DNA of 64,000 nt from the NCBI RefSeq assembly GCF_000002515.2, contig NC_006042.1:2356001-2420000 (forward strand). The letters are read 5' to 3'. The position numbers and the translations under genes are program-made. The notes beneath the pieces are model-generated. The model searched no databases, was not told where the DNA came from, and worked only from the letters and a program-made list of their open reading frames with translations. Origin of the DNA: Kluyveromyces lactis (lineage: Eukaryota; Ascomycota; Saccharomycetes; Saccharomycetales; Saccharomycetaceae). This document shows, piece by piece, positions 9,434 to 18,192 of the stretch. Within the stretch, counting starts at the first letter, position 1, and every line of letters starts with the position of its first letter.

Positions 9434-10957
9434 CTAAATGGAAACCTGGTATATATATTCGTTATCATTGACTGTCTTGTATCTAACCCATGGGAAAGAT
9501 TGGTAGTTTAATTGAGGTTCTTCGATCTTGAAATACTCAACTTTTAAACCGCTCACTGCATAATAAGGGATTTCAAACGACATAGCAATTAACGCGAACT
9601 TGTCTACATCTTCTTTTTGGTTCTCATTGCCATCATATTCCGTAGTTTTTCCATGGTACTGATCCCAAATTCTCTCTAGTTTGGGGCCAGTCCTTAAAGG
9701 TGGTGGGTCCATGGAATTTCGTAGCTGCACCTCTAAAGCTTCATGAATCTGGCGGTCCCATATTTCAAACATGCATTTAAGCCCATAATTCTTGTTTCCA
9801 TGACCACCCTTCAAATTGTTAATTTTCCAAATTATCGAACCCGCTGTTATGTCGAACACAACATCTCCTATATCGCTTTTAAACAGGGGCGGCTTTTCGA
9901 GGTCAATATTCCACTTTCGAATAACTGACTTTATCGGAATTTTAATTAAAAGCTCCTTTGCACTATCCTGAGCTTTGAAATGCGTAGTTATGGCAGCTTT
10001 CAACAATAGCTTATCCTGGGTTTCTTGGTTCTTTCTAGGTTTTTGGGATAGCCCGAATGACTGTAGTTTTATAACTGGTTCATCAAGTAGCGGTCTATTC
10101 AATTTATAATTACAAAGCTCAAATTCTCCATCCGGTGGAATAAACTTAATAACTGGAGATTCTTCCTTGATTAAGGTATGCAGGTCTACGCATTCATGGA
10201 ATTTTAAACGTTTCATGAAGTGTACATTCTTCTGCATCAACTTATTCAATCCTATACTCAATTGAGGCATACCAGACAAATAACTCCGGCATATTATTGT
10301 TCCGTTGATTACATTATTTCTGACCACACCTTCCTCGAAATCCATAATGAATTCTAATTTCTCAATTACATCAAGAAAGAATTCGTTCTTACCGTAATGG
10401 ATACCCTTAGGACGCCATGAGACAGCAGATGTCATCGTTCGAAGAATATAACTGTTTATGAATGTTTCATCCTGGTCACCTGGTGGCAGCTCATGTTTTT
10501 CAGAGGCTGTATTCTCGGAATCATCGTCGGGTTTGATAACTTCTACCTTTATGAAATCATGTATAATATTATAGTTTGTAACCTGTATGATACCATAATC
10601 GGATGATTCCTCAATAACTTCGAAAATTAAATGGAAGTTATCTCGTACATTGAGCTTGTTAAGCTTCATGCCCATAAATTTCCTGCATAACTGGTAGATT
10701 TCATCTAAGTAATGTAACACACTTATGGGAGAAACACTATTATTCACTTGCATTATCATAGCGAAATATAGGTTATCACGAGTTATCACAGCGTAATGCC
10801 ACCCATTGCCTTCGAATATAGGTTTTGTGCATCCCTTATGATGTTTAAGGTTATTCTGTAATTGAAGTATAGCATCATCAAGGAAATGGATCGGTCGTAG
10901 TGCTCTTCTTATTAGCGGTTCATACGTCTCATCGAGCAAAAGGAAACATGATGACAT
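9434..10957 (-). CDS. APM2: AP-1-type clathrin adaptor medium chain Apm2
   Basis: The 507-residue product has an N-terminal longin-like domain (about 1-140, starting SSCFLLLDETYEPL) and a C-terminal mu-homology domain (about 185-505), the layout of adaptor mu chains. By sequence and position it matches Apm2 (YHL019C), the alternative mu subunit of an AP-1 variant complex that sorts cargo with Mil1 at the trans-Golgi/endosome. Its mu-homology domain opens with the family's LDVIEKLEFI and GTIICRSYLSGMP stretches. It is about 100 residues shorter than S. cerevisiae Apm2 (605), mostly in linkers. The start ATG at 10957 begins the longin fold directly. Confidence 0.9.
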   Translation of the reverse strand: MSSCFLLLDETYEPLIRRALRPIHFLDDAILQLQNNLKHHKGCTKPIFEGNGWHYAVITRDNLYFAMIMQVNNSVSPISVLHYLDEIYQLCRKFMGMKLNKLNVRDNFHLIFEVIEESSDYGIIQVTNYNIIHDFIKVEVIKPDDDSENTASEKHELPPGDQDETFINSYILRTMTSAVSWRPKGIHYGKNEFFLDVIEKLEFIMDFEEGVVRNNVINGTIICRSYLSGMPQLSIGLNKLMQKNVHFMKRLKFHECVDLHTLIKEESPVIKFIPPDGEFELCNYKLNRPLLDEPVIKLQSFGLSQKPRKNQETQDKLLLKAAITTHFKAQDSAKELLIKIPIKSVIRKWNIDLEKPPLFKSDIGDVVFDITAGSIIWKINNLKGGHGNKNYGLKCMFEIWDRQIHEALEVQLRNSMDPPPLRTGPKLERIWDQYHGKTTEYDGNENQKEDVDKFALIAMSFEIPYYAVSGLKVEYFKIEEPQLNYQSFPWVRYKTVNDNEYIYQVSI

Positions 10958-11238
10958 TATGACAAGGCTGATTTGACCATCAGTTGATAGTTAACTCGGC
11001 ACTCTAAATTTACTTCAGGTCTCGGTTAGGTTTGCAGTTACTATATATGCTAGAATAAATGGCTTTGAAGGTGTTTGTTCAAAGCACTTTTGATAAAATG
11101 GTGCTTCTTGTGTTTTGTTTCTTCTCAATATTTTTAGTTAATAAAGATTTCTTACATCTTGGAATTCTATCAACTACGCATAGAGAGATGCTGGAAAAGG
11201 TAATAAATGCCACTCTTCAAGCACTGAATAGTATAGAC

Positions 11239-11586
11239 ATGTACAATAAGATAGTAAAACAGGTACCAGTGCTGTTGCCACCAAAACTTCTGACACAAGA
11301 ACTCAGAAAATTGCCTAAATGGAGATTAATGGAGAATGAATTGGTTAGAGATTATAAGTTCAGAGATTTTGAAGAGACATGGAGTTTTTTGAACAAAGTT
11401 GCCATGAGGTCACACTTATGGGGCCATCATCCTACAATTACTACTACCTACAACAGAGTTCAGTTCAGACTCACTACGCATGATGTATCTGGTATTTCCG
11501 ATGCTGATATCATGATGGCTTCTCGGATTGAAAAATACATCAAACAAATCGATCCCAAGAAGGGCATCCTAATAGGGGATAAATAG
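11239..11586 (+). CDS. Pterin-4a-carbinolamine dehydratase-like protein (YHL018W family)
   Basis: From the ATG at 11239 the product is 115 residues and opens MYNKIV, aligning with the MHNKIV start of S. cerevisiae YHL018W (120 residues). The dehydratase signature is intact: H59, WGHHP (H63, H64), Y71, V74 and the TTHD turn with H81. Family members dehydrate 4a-hydroxytetrahydropterins or act as dimerisation cofactors; the role in yeasts, which lack tetrahydrobiopterin-dependent hydroxylases, is unknown. The frame is open back to another ATG at 11059, which would add 60 residues with a hydrophobic segment (VLLVFCFFSIFLV). I prefer 11239 because a TATA-like element (about 11041-11048) sits just before 11059 and yeast initiation normally falls farther downstream. 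Confidence 0.82.
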   Translation: MYNKIVKQVPVLLPPKLLTQELRKLPKWRLMENELVRDYKFRDFEETWSFLNKVAMRSHLWGHHPTITTTYNRVQFRLTTHDVSGISDADIMMASRIEKYIKQIDPKKGILIGDK

Positions 11587-11736
11587 AATGTATTAAATAA
11601 ATAAATAATAGTGTACTTCTGTTTTGCATAATACCTTGCAAATACATGCTGTCATGATTCATTCCTTGCTTAGTCTTAGTTATGCCTGTACGTTTCTTTC
11701 ATTGCTAGAAAGAAGTGACATACTGGGCAATTGCAA

Positions 11737-12507
11737 TCATCTCTTACTGCTCTCCAGCTTCTTCTCAAGTTTTTCGAACTCCGCAAGTGCAATCTTCTCC
11801 TCAGGATCCAAGATCTGAACCACGTCCTCTACTTCTTCGATGTAATGCTTTAACATAGCTTCAATACCATGCTTCAAGGTATCCTCACTGGACGAACATG
11901 ACTTACATGCACCTTGTAACTTCAAATAAACTGTCCCTGTCTCCGGATTCCATCCACGGTACTGGATATCACCACCGTCGTCCATAATAGCAGGTCTGAT
12001 CCTTGTCTGAATCAATTCATCGATCATCTCGCTGATCTCTTGCTCATCTTCATCGTATTCAAATTTAGGAATGTCCACATCGTACCCAACTTCGGAAGAC
12101 TTTTTCACGTCGAAGAAATCTGGTAAAAACGTGGGCTTCCCACTGGCTAAATGTTGTACCAATAGATCTATCACCGTAGGAGTCACTTGGTTCCAATGAA
12201 TCAGTTCATCTTTATTTATAGTGACGAAATCATCACCGATCATCATTGCTTCAACACCAGGACATTGCTGGAACACTTTAGATGGGAATGGAGCATGTTT
12301 CAAAAGCTCCTCATCAGTGTTCTTGATCTCAACACTCTGTGTGCCTTTCTCCTGTAGCAGCCCCCCATCTGTGGAAACAAATTTCAATGCATTCTCATTA
12401 GGCGTTGTAAGTGTCTTGATATGAATAGACCTCTGCCATACGGGATTCAACACCGTTCGATGTACGCTCTTATAAAACTTGGGACCAAAACTAAACCTTC
12501 CTAACAT
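11737..12507 (-). CDS. NFU1: Mitochondrial iron-sulfur cluster transfer protein Nfu1
   Basis: The 256-residue product equals S. cerevisiae Nfu1 (YKL040C) in length. It carries an Arg/Ser-rich mitochondrial presequence, an Nfu N-terminal domain (about 35-125), and a C-terminal NifU-like domain (about 155-225). The CxxC motif (GACKSCSS, Cys near 199 and 202) would hold a bridging 4Fe-4S cluster. Nfu1 works late in mitochondrial Fe-S assembly, handing 4Fe-4S clusters to targets such as lipoate synthase, aconitase and succinate dehydrogenase. It is divergent from PTM1. Confidence 0.97.
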   Translation of the reverse strand: MLGRFSFGPKFYKSVHRTVLNPVWQRSIHIKTLTTPNENALKFVSTDGGLLQEKGTQSVEIKNTDEELLKHAPFPSKVFQQCPGVEAMMIGDDFVTINKDELIHWNQVTPTVIDLLVQHLASGKPTFLPDFFDVKKSSEVGYDVDIPKFEYDEDEQEISEMIDELIQTRIRPAIMDDGGDIQYRGWNPETGTVYLKLQGACKSCSSSEDTLKHGIEAMLKHYIEEVEDVVQILDPEEKIALAEFEKLEKKLESSKR

Positions 12508-12995
12508 CCTCGCAGTTTACAATCCGTTGTCTTGCAACTTCTCATCCTTTCTCTATATATGCACAAACCACTTGTTAATCATCTTAGCATAAGATGAGTG
12601 CTTTGTAATACTAGAGGAAATTCCTTTAATTCGAAATCTCTTGAAAATTACGTTTTTTCAGATAATTTATGGATTGAACATTTTAGAGAAATGAGAAAAT
12701 AAAAGGTCCCTTTTACAAGAAATGACCCACTAGATATCGTAACAGAACAAAATTTAATGGAAGGCAGCAAAATATACTGAGACGGTTTCCGACTGTACAA
12801 GAACAAGGTTTTTCTTTCCAATTGTGTGCTATTTATTCTTATCCAGTGGTAGCTTGTGAATTGTGGACCCTACTTTATATCCGAGGCTGTGTGATTCTTA
12901 AAGAGACGAAATAAAACTAATTGCCGATCTTTTCTTGAGAGTCTAGGAAAAAGGAGAGAATAAAGGCCTATAATTAGCTTTTGATAGACAATACG
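12508..12995. other. Divergent promoter region, NFU1 / PTM1
   Basis: This is a 488-bp AT-rich gap between two divergent genes. TATA-like stretches occur at 12554-12561 (NFU1 side) and 12873-12880 (PTM1 side). I looked for C/D snoRNA boxes because S. cerevisiae has snR69 close to PTM1, but found none here; the match lies at 17957. Confidence 0.4.
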
Positions 12996-14501
12996 ATGAA
13001 TTTCAAATTGAATTGGGTCACTTTGTTTTGTACGGCCCTTTGGTTGCATTTTGCGACGGCCAATAAGGGTACTATCACAGAGAAGCAGAATCAAATCTGC
13101 AGTGGTATGTATTCTAAAGAGGATTGGAGTGGTCGTGTAGATCCATATATTTCGTTCGATTTAAAGAAATTGAACAAAGAAGGCATCTCTGTGGTGATCT
13201 TTGATTTCCAAGATTACATCCACATTGGGGCTAAGACGAAAGCGGGTGTAGTTAAGTATATCTGTGACGAAGAAGCGATAAAAGAGAATCTATGTCAAGA
13301 AAAGAACAAGAACCAGTTTATCATTTCACCTGAAGCGTATGATCCAGATAGTGATACCGAAAAGTCATTAAGTGCCGACATTCATACGTTCTATGTGGGA
13401 AATACAGGTCTTGTGAAGGACAAATATGCCATTAAGAAAACTGGTTACTATTGTGTTGGTACTTACGCTAAGGACACTGGGATCTCTTACAAGGCTGAGG
13501 TAAATTTCAGGAATAGTTTTGGTAATCTAGCTGCTTCTGAAATTAACAAATTGCCATTGTATGGGTTATTGGCAATCTTTTATGTTGTCGCTATGGCCTT
13601 GTACTTATTTGCCTTCTGGAAACACAAGCATGAACTATTGCCCTTGCAAAAATATTTACTGGCTGCATTTGTGTTTTTAACCATTGATACAATCTTCATT
13701 TGGGGTTACTATGACTTGAAGAACACTAAGGGTTCGACCGCTGGTACCACTGTTTACATGGTCATTGTTTCAATCTTGAACTCTGCAAAGATCACCATGT
13801 CTCTATTCTTACTTCTTGTTATTTGCAAAGGTTACGGTGTGGTTTACCCTAAATTGAACAAGACCACGATGAGACGTGTTCAATTTTTCTCCGTACTTAC
13901 GTTTGCTATATCTGTCGCTGCCCTTATTCAAAACTATATGACTCCTTCAGATTCGACATCCATGGTCCCATTGTTTTTCTTTATCCCATTAGGCATCTGT
14001 TTCATGATTTTCTACTTCTTGATTCTACAATCCCTCGATCAAACTGTCAAATACTTGAAGCAACAAAAGCAAATCGTTAAATTGGGCATGTACAAAAAAT
14101 TGATAATTATTTTTTATGTCGCCTTATTCGTTATTTTTGGTGGTATAATTCTATCCTCTTTTGTTTTAATCGGTATGAGTAGTATCGAGATGGTCGAACA
14201 ACATTGGAGAACTAGATTCTTCTTTGTGGATTTCTGGCCATCCTTGGTATATTATGCCGTATTCGTTGCTCTTTCCTTCACATGGAGACCTACATCTACT
14301 TCTTATATGTTAGCTGTGTCGCAACAATTGCCAACAGATCCAGAAAATGTTGCAGATTTCGATCTAGACGATTTGCAATCTTTGGAACAAGAATGGAACC
14401 AAGAGTACGAACAACCAGCCGGATCTGAACCAAATGAAGCAGACCTAAATTTCTCAGATGATGAAAACGATAAGAAAAAGCCGGTGCAACCATCAGCCTG
14501 A
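12996..14501 (+). CDS. PTM1: Seven-transmembrane Golgi/endosome protein of the Ptm1 (GOST/LUSTR) family
   Basis: The product is 501 residues from the ATG at 12996 (an in-frame TTG lies five codons upstream). It has a cleavable signal peptide (about 1-23), a lumenal domain with paired cysteines (about 24-185), and seven hydrophobic segments (about 190-445). The cytosolic tail is acidic (DLDDLQSLEQEW near 455, FSDDEND near 485). This is the GOST family to which Ptm1 (YKL039W) and its duplicate YHL017W belong; it is a single copy of what S. cerevisiae has twice. Ptm1 has been found in early-Golgi vesicles; its biochemical activity is unknown. Confidence 0.94.
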   Translation: MNFKLNWVTLFCTALWLHFATANKGTITEKQNQICSGMYSKEDWSGRVDPYISFDLKKLNKEGISVVIFDFQDYIHIGAKTKAGVVKYICDEEAIKENLCQEKNKNQFIISPEAYDPDSDTEKSLSADIHTFYVGNTGLVKDKYAIKKTGYYCVGTYAKDTGISYKAEVNFRNSFGNLAASEINKLPLYGLLAIFYVVAMALYLFAFWKHKHELLPLQKYLLAAFVFLTIDTIFIWGYYDLKNTKGSTAGTTVYMVIVSILNSAKITMSLFLLLVICKGYGVVYPKLNKTTMRRVQFFSVLTFAISVAALIQNYMTPSDSTSMVPLFFFIPLGICFMIFYFLILQSLDQTVKYLKQQKQIVKLGMYKKLIIIFYVALFVIFGGIILSSFVLIGMSSIEMVEQHWRTRFFFVDFWPSLVYYAVFVALSFTWRPTSTSYMLAVSQQLPTDPENVADFDLDDLQSLEQEWNQEYEQPAGSEPNEADLNFSDDENDKKKPVQPSA

Positions 14502-14883
14502 AGGAATTATTTTCCCAAGGCTATTTTATCCAAATTTATCAGGGAAACAATGTGCCACCAAAAATAAATTACTTTTCTAGATGATCGTCAGAAGTTGCCA
14601 CTGAACTGATAATTTATTCTTCATAAGGGCGTTTCTTCTTTATGTTGAATTCATAGTATAAGTGCGTGTGTATAGTCAAGCAGCGTCTAATTATATTCGT
14701 AAATAAAAAAATGCAATATGTCAACACATCGATACAAAAATCTACTCCGTTTATTCTTTTCAGTTCTTAACGTCACTTTTAAAAATCAAAATTATGAAAC
14801 ATTTATAAATATAAACTAGAATCATGACATTCAAGATAGGATATGGCAAAGTTGGAGCCAACTGTTCTAATTGCTTGAGCCTT
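14502..14883. other. Convergent intergenic region, PTM1 / URC4
   Basis: This 382-bp gap contains only the two 3' ends. AT-rich runs at 14691-14710 and 14795-14820 are suitable for polyadenylation. No gene or repeat is visible. Confidence 0.5.
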
Positions 14884-16155
14884 TCAAAAAACTGTGCCAT
14901 CACTGTGTAAATTGATCGGTGGCCCAGATGTTTTTGATCTAAGTTCTGCGGCAATTTCTCTTCCAGCTTTCCAGGTTCCAGCTTCTATCAACTGTGACAA
15001 TTGTAAATTAGAACCTAATTTATCGTTTACTAATGGTAACAAGATGTCCAAGAGCCCAATGGTAAGACATCTCCATTCTACAATTACACCATCATCGGGC
15101 GTGAATGTTGGGATTGACGGATCATATCCATACTTCTTCGAATTAGTCAATCCAATGTTCAAATATTCTTCTTTCAAAGATAGTACACCCAAATCGTAGA
15201 ACAACCCCCCGTTTCTGTACTCTGGTAGACCTGTTTGCAAGTCCTTGGAAGATATATTGAACTTGTAGCCAAATTCCTCTAGTGGTCTCAATAATGAATA
15301 ACATAACCACTGCGTCAATTTATGAAATGACACGATAATTTCATCGTTTTCGGTTTTATACACCCAGCAATCGCCTAAAGGTTCACCGTTCAGAGTTAAT
15401 CTTCCAGTAGGCCATATAGAGGTATATCCAGTCATTAGAACCTCCCACAACTGTTGCAAATCAATGTTTTCAGAGCCATTTAATTTGTAAAGGTGATCAA
15501 TTATATTACCAGGCCTGGCATCTTCACCGAATAACTCAGGTCTTTCAGAAAGGGATTTCCCTAAACTTCTGATCAACTGAATTCTACCTTCGTAACCTTG
15601 CAAAGAGTTCTTACTACTTATCTGAAACCCTTTATCAAAATCTTGTTGACTGAAGTCTTTCAATCTAGAACCTTGTACTGTCTGAGATTTATCATGCGAT
15701 AAGGCACCATCTTTGAACATATAGAAAGAGGCCACCGCTAGTCCTTCTGATCTGTTAATCTTAGTTTCTTTCTCAACAAAAGACCATTCTGAACCTGCAC
15801 CAGCATCGACAATCACACTAAACGTTATCAAATCAATCAACCGTCTGCATACCTCCAAAGGATCGATGTTCTGGGCAGCCCAGGAATTAATGAGAGATCC
15901 CATTCTATCAATACCGTTACAGTTTAAATGTTGCCATCTTCCATGAACAGGAATATCGCCTAGGTTCTTGTAATCTCTTTCAATAATATTGACCAAGTAA
16001 TCTGTCACTTTCGACATTTTACCCAGATCCACTTCAAAATGTGTACTGTCACCATTTTCTGTTTGCAAAGGGGGGCCGTATACTTTCTTACAAGTTTCCC
16101 TAACGGATTGAATGGATCTTAAGTACTCCAAGTCTTCGCATTCTGTGTGTGTCAT
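14884..16155 (-). CDS. URC4: Uracil catabolism protein Urc4 (DUF1688)
   Basis: The 423-residue product is a full-length DUF1688 protein. Family landmarks visible are GRWQHLNCNGIDR (about 72-84), DAGAGSEWSF (about 117-126), NRSEGLAVASFYMF (about 133-146), FHKLTQWLCYSL (about 276-287), LPEYRNGGL (about 310-318), VEWRCLTIGLLD (about 356-367), and the terminal SDGTVF. In Lachancea kluyveri URC4 is essential for the URC pathway, which breaks uracil down to urea and 3-hydroxypropionate; the reaction Urc4 performs is not settled. S. cerevisiae lacks it. Here it occupies, on the same strand, the position held in S. cerevisiae by the urea transporter DUR3 (YHL016C) between YHL017W and RPS20. GATA-factor-like sites lie upstream. 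Confidence 0.93.
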   Translation of the reverse strand: MTHTECEDLEYLRSIQSVRETCKKVYGPPLQTENGDSTHFEVDLGKMSKVTDYLVNIIERDYKNLGDIPVHGRWQHLNCNGIDRMGSLINSWAAQNIDPLEVCRRLIDLITFSVIVDAGAGSEWSFVEKETKINRSEGLAVASFYMFKDGALSHDKSQTVQGSRLKDFSQQDFDKGFQISSKNSLQGYEGRIQLIRSLGKSLSERPELFGEDARPGNIIDHLYKLNGSENIDLQQLWEVLMTGYTSIWPTGRLTLNGEPLGDCWVYKTENDEIIVSFHKLTQWLCYSLLRPLEEFGYKFNISSKDLQTGLPEYRNGGLFYDLGVLSLKEEYLNIGLTNSKKYGYDPSIPTFTPDDGVIVEWRCLTIGLLDILLPLVNDKLGSNLQLSQLIEAGTWKAGREIAAELRSKTSGPPINLHSDGTVF

Positions 16156-16197
16156 GATAAATAGCCAGTATGTTGGTTTTTGACAGTTTCAACGGGA

Positions 16198-16369
16198 GAT
16201 AATATACAATGCCATCAGAATTAGTTTAAGCGAAGTATCAACTGGGATAGAACTATTTCATTCACTAATGAGTGTATTTATATACTTCGTGGATGGTACA
16301 CATACATTATCCTTAATTCAATCCTAAGTGTATTGGAACGTTAGTTTGCACAAAAAAGGCATTCTTATC
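16198..16369 (-). promoter_or_regulatory. GATA-factor-like sites upstream of URC4
   Basis: Three GATAA cores fall within 220 bp of the URC4 start: GATAA at 16198-16202 on the plus strand, and TTATC at 16307-16311 and CTTATC (GATAAG on the minus strand) at 16364-16369. Clustered GATAAG sites are the targets of Gln3/Gat1 and Dal80/Gzf3 in nitrogen-catabolite control, which would suit a pyrimidine-nitrogen gene. Such short cores also occur by chance. Confidence 0.4.
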
Positions 16370-16475
16370 TTTTGCAATTGACCTGTTTCGTTATTCTGGC
16401 AACGATTGATCCTTAATGTTCAAGAATCTCCGTCGCACCTCCGACGGATATTACCGGGGACTGCTCATTCTTTAT

Positions 16476-16487
16476 ACACCCGTACAT
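16476..16487 (+). promoter_or_regulatory. Rap1 binding site upstream of RPS20
   Basis: ACACCCGTACAT matches the Rap1 consensus ACACCCRYACAY and lies 233 bp before the RPS20 ATG, in the usual window for ribosomal-protein promoters. The rest of the divergent gap (16156-16719) is AT-rich and holds no gene. Confidence 0.8.
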
Positions 16488-16719
16488 ATATGCCATGGGA
16501 TTCTACTTTTTTGATATAATCATCCTCTCTTTCCTAAAACAGAATACTATATGAAAATTTCATGATGTTCTATGATGTCGACAAGCTAGTGCTCCGAAGT
16601 TGAAATTCTAAGCTCTCCAAGATAGATGAGCATTAGCATGGTATTGTTAAGGTTACTTACAATTAGATATTAAGTCTATTCATGTCATAAGAAACCAATA
16701 AAACTAAAAGGTATACACG

Positions 16720-17073
16720 ATGTCTCAAGTTGAAAAGAAATCTGAACAACAACAAGAAGTTGTGATCCACAAGATCAGAATTAACTTGACCTCCACTAAG
16801 GTCAAGCAATTGGAAAACGTTTCTGCCAACATCATCAAGAATGCTGAAACTTTCAAGTTGGTCAAGAAGGGTCCAGTCAGATTACCTACTAAGGTCTTGA
16901 AGATCTCCACCAGAAAGACCCCTAACGGTGAAGGTTCTAAGACTTGGGATACTTACGAAATGAGAATCCACAAGAGATACATCGACTTGGAAGCTCCAGC
17001 TCACATCGTCAAGAGAATCACCCAAATCACCATTGAACCTGGTGTGGATGTCGAAGTCATCATCGCTGCCTAA
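16720..17073 (+). CDS. RPS20: 40S ribosomal protein uS10 (Rps20)
   Basis: The 117-residue product is the eukaryotic uS10 protein, essentially the S. cerevisiae Rps20 (YHL015W, 121 residues). It has a short charged N-terminal tail, the uS10 fold, and the conserved [20 protein letters not shown] loop and IHKRYIDL strand. It sits in the head of the small subunit. Codon use is strongly biased to preferred yeast codons (TTG, AAG, GGT), as expected of a highly expressed gene, and a Rap1 site lies upstream. The start follows an A-rich leader. No intron is present. Confidence 0.98.
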   Translation: MSQVEKKSEQQQEVVIHKIRINLTSTKVKQLENVSANIIKNAETFKLVKKGPVRLPTKVLKISTRKTPNGEGSKTWDTYEMRIHKRYIDLEAPAHIVKRITQITIEPGVDVEVIIAA

Positions 17074-17956
17074 ACGCACCGATAATGATGTATTGTCAAT
17101 ATCAAATTGGCATTCAATGAATAACGGGCAGGAAACTAAAGTGTTGACCAGATTTACTGCACATCCTTTGAGTTTTCTACCGACATACCTTGAATTCAAA
17201 TTTTTTTATTTTACTTTTATTCGATATCCAGGTCTCAAGAAAGCTCTTGTATCCTCATTCTCTAAGATTATAGTAAGACTCCTATAAAGTATGGTCAATT
17301 GTGTTCAATATAGGATGGAACCTTTTTCTGACACTTCAAAAAATGACAACCCACTCTAGGTAGGGTAGTTTATCGTGTACCTCTATTCTACTATCAGTGG
17401 TTAAAAAATAATCATATCCTCTACCAACATCTCACTCATATTTGTTTGGTTACTGTCTGGTTTATTGGTTGCTTGAATGAGTAACTTTTTTGTTGTCATG
17501 TGTTAGTGCCCTCCATCCTTTGTGTATAATTCGTACATATTTTTTTAATGGAATATGATTTTAATCATGGGACTTCAAAGCAAGGCATTCAAGCTGACAA
17601 CTCGAAGCAGAGACTTCTGCAAATGGCCTTTCTTCCACATCACTTTGTAACCCTAATTCATGTAAGAATTTCATGAACGCCAGTTTGGATGTGTTTTTTT
17701 TTTTCTTTTCGAATTTTTTTTTTTTGAAGTTTTCTTTCAAATGTATAAGAACTCGAACACATTGATGCAACTTGATACTTGACAAAGATCGATTAAAAAT
17801 ACCATTCAGATTAAATGCGGATCGTTTCCATACTCGAAGCATTCGGTAATCGAATTTAAACCACTAAGATCAAGTTACTTAGGTGCTTCAGCAGAAGCAT
17901 CGTGTACTTCCGCTAGGAAAGACATTGAAGATAGAGGAGAGGGCTTCTCCATAATT
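17074..17956. other. Intergenic region downstream of RPS20
   Basis: This 883-bp stretch holds the RPS20 3' end and, on the minus strand, a doubtful small ORF (17561-17842). It also holds homopolymer T-tracts at about 17696-17704 and 17716-17725, and the upstream region of the snoRNA at 17957. Nothing else is recognisable. Confidence 0.5.
17561..17842 (-). CDS. Doubtful small ORF with presequence-like N-terminus
   Basis: An ATG-initiated frame of 93 codons on the minus strand opens MLRVWKRSAFNLNGIFNRSL, rich in Arg, Ser and Asn with no acids, which looks like a mitochondrial presequence. A Lys-rich stretch (KKKKFEKKKKN) follows, encoded by T-tracts that are probably promoter-type poly(dA:dT). 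I recognise no relative. It could be a lineage-specific small protein, but an ORF of this size in an 880-bp intergenic region can arise by chance. Confidence 0.2.
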   Translation of the reverse strand: MLRVWKRSAFNLNGIFNRSLSSIKLHQCVRVLIHLKENFKKKKFEKKKKNTSKLAFMKFLHELGLQSDVEERPFAEVSASSCQLECLALKSHD

Positions 17957-18056
17957 AGTTTAATGATGAGAAAATGTCCTTAGTGACAATGCTATAAACC
18001 CAGCTCTTCGATCATTAGAAATGAGAAGAGATACCTGTCAAACGCTCTGATAATCA
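17957..18056 (+). ncRNA. snR69: C/D box snoRNA, probable snR69 (25S rRNA C2948 methylation guide)
   Basis: A C box ATGATGA (17963-17969) and a D box CTGA (18047-18050) are 77 nt apart. Between them AAACCCAGCTC (17996-18006) is an 11-nt perfect complement to the conserved 25S stretch GAGCUGGGUUU in the peptidyl-transferase region. It is followed by a D'-like TCGA (18008-18011). Counting five nucleotides upstream of that D' box, the paired target base is C2948 (yeast numbering), the site assigned to snR69. The size (about 100 nt) matches S. cerevisiae snR69, which lies on chromosome XI near PTM1/RGT1; here it lies in the equivalent ancestral interval on the corresponding strand. The terminal stem is weak and the ends are estimates. 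Confidence 0.75.
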
Positions 18057-18192
18057 CTAGTAATACAATGGAAAACGAAAACAATGCCTTTACTTTATTC
18101 TTTATACATGTCGGATCTTTACAAAGCTTATATTCTTGCAGTATGTACGCCTTTGAGTCTATTATCTTGTGTTGCTATGGGTATAGCCTCTA

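Noticed and set aside
14579-14616. AGATGATCG followed by CTGA as a C/D snoRNA between PTM1 and URC4
   Set aside because: The boxes are only about 30 nt apart and the C box is imperfect; too short for a guide RNA.
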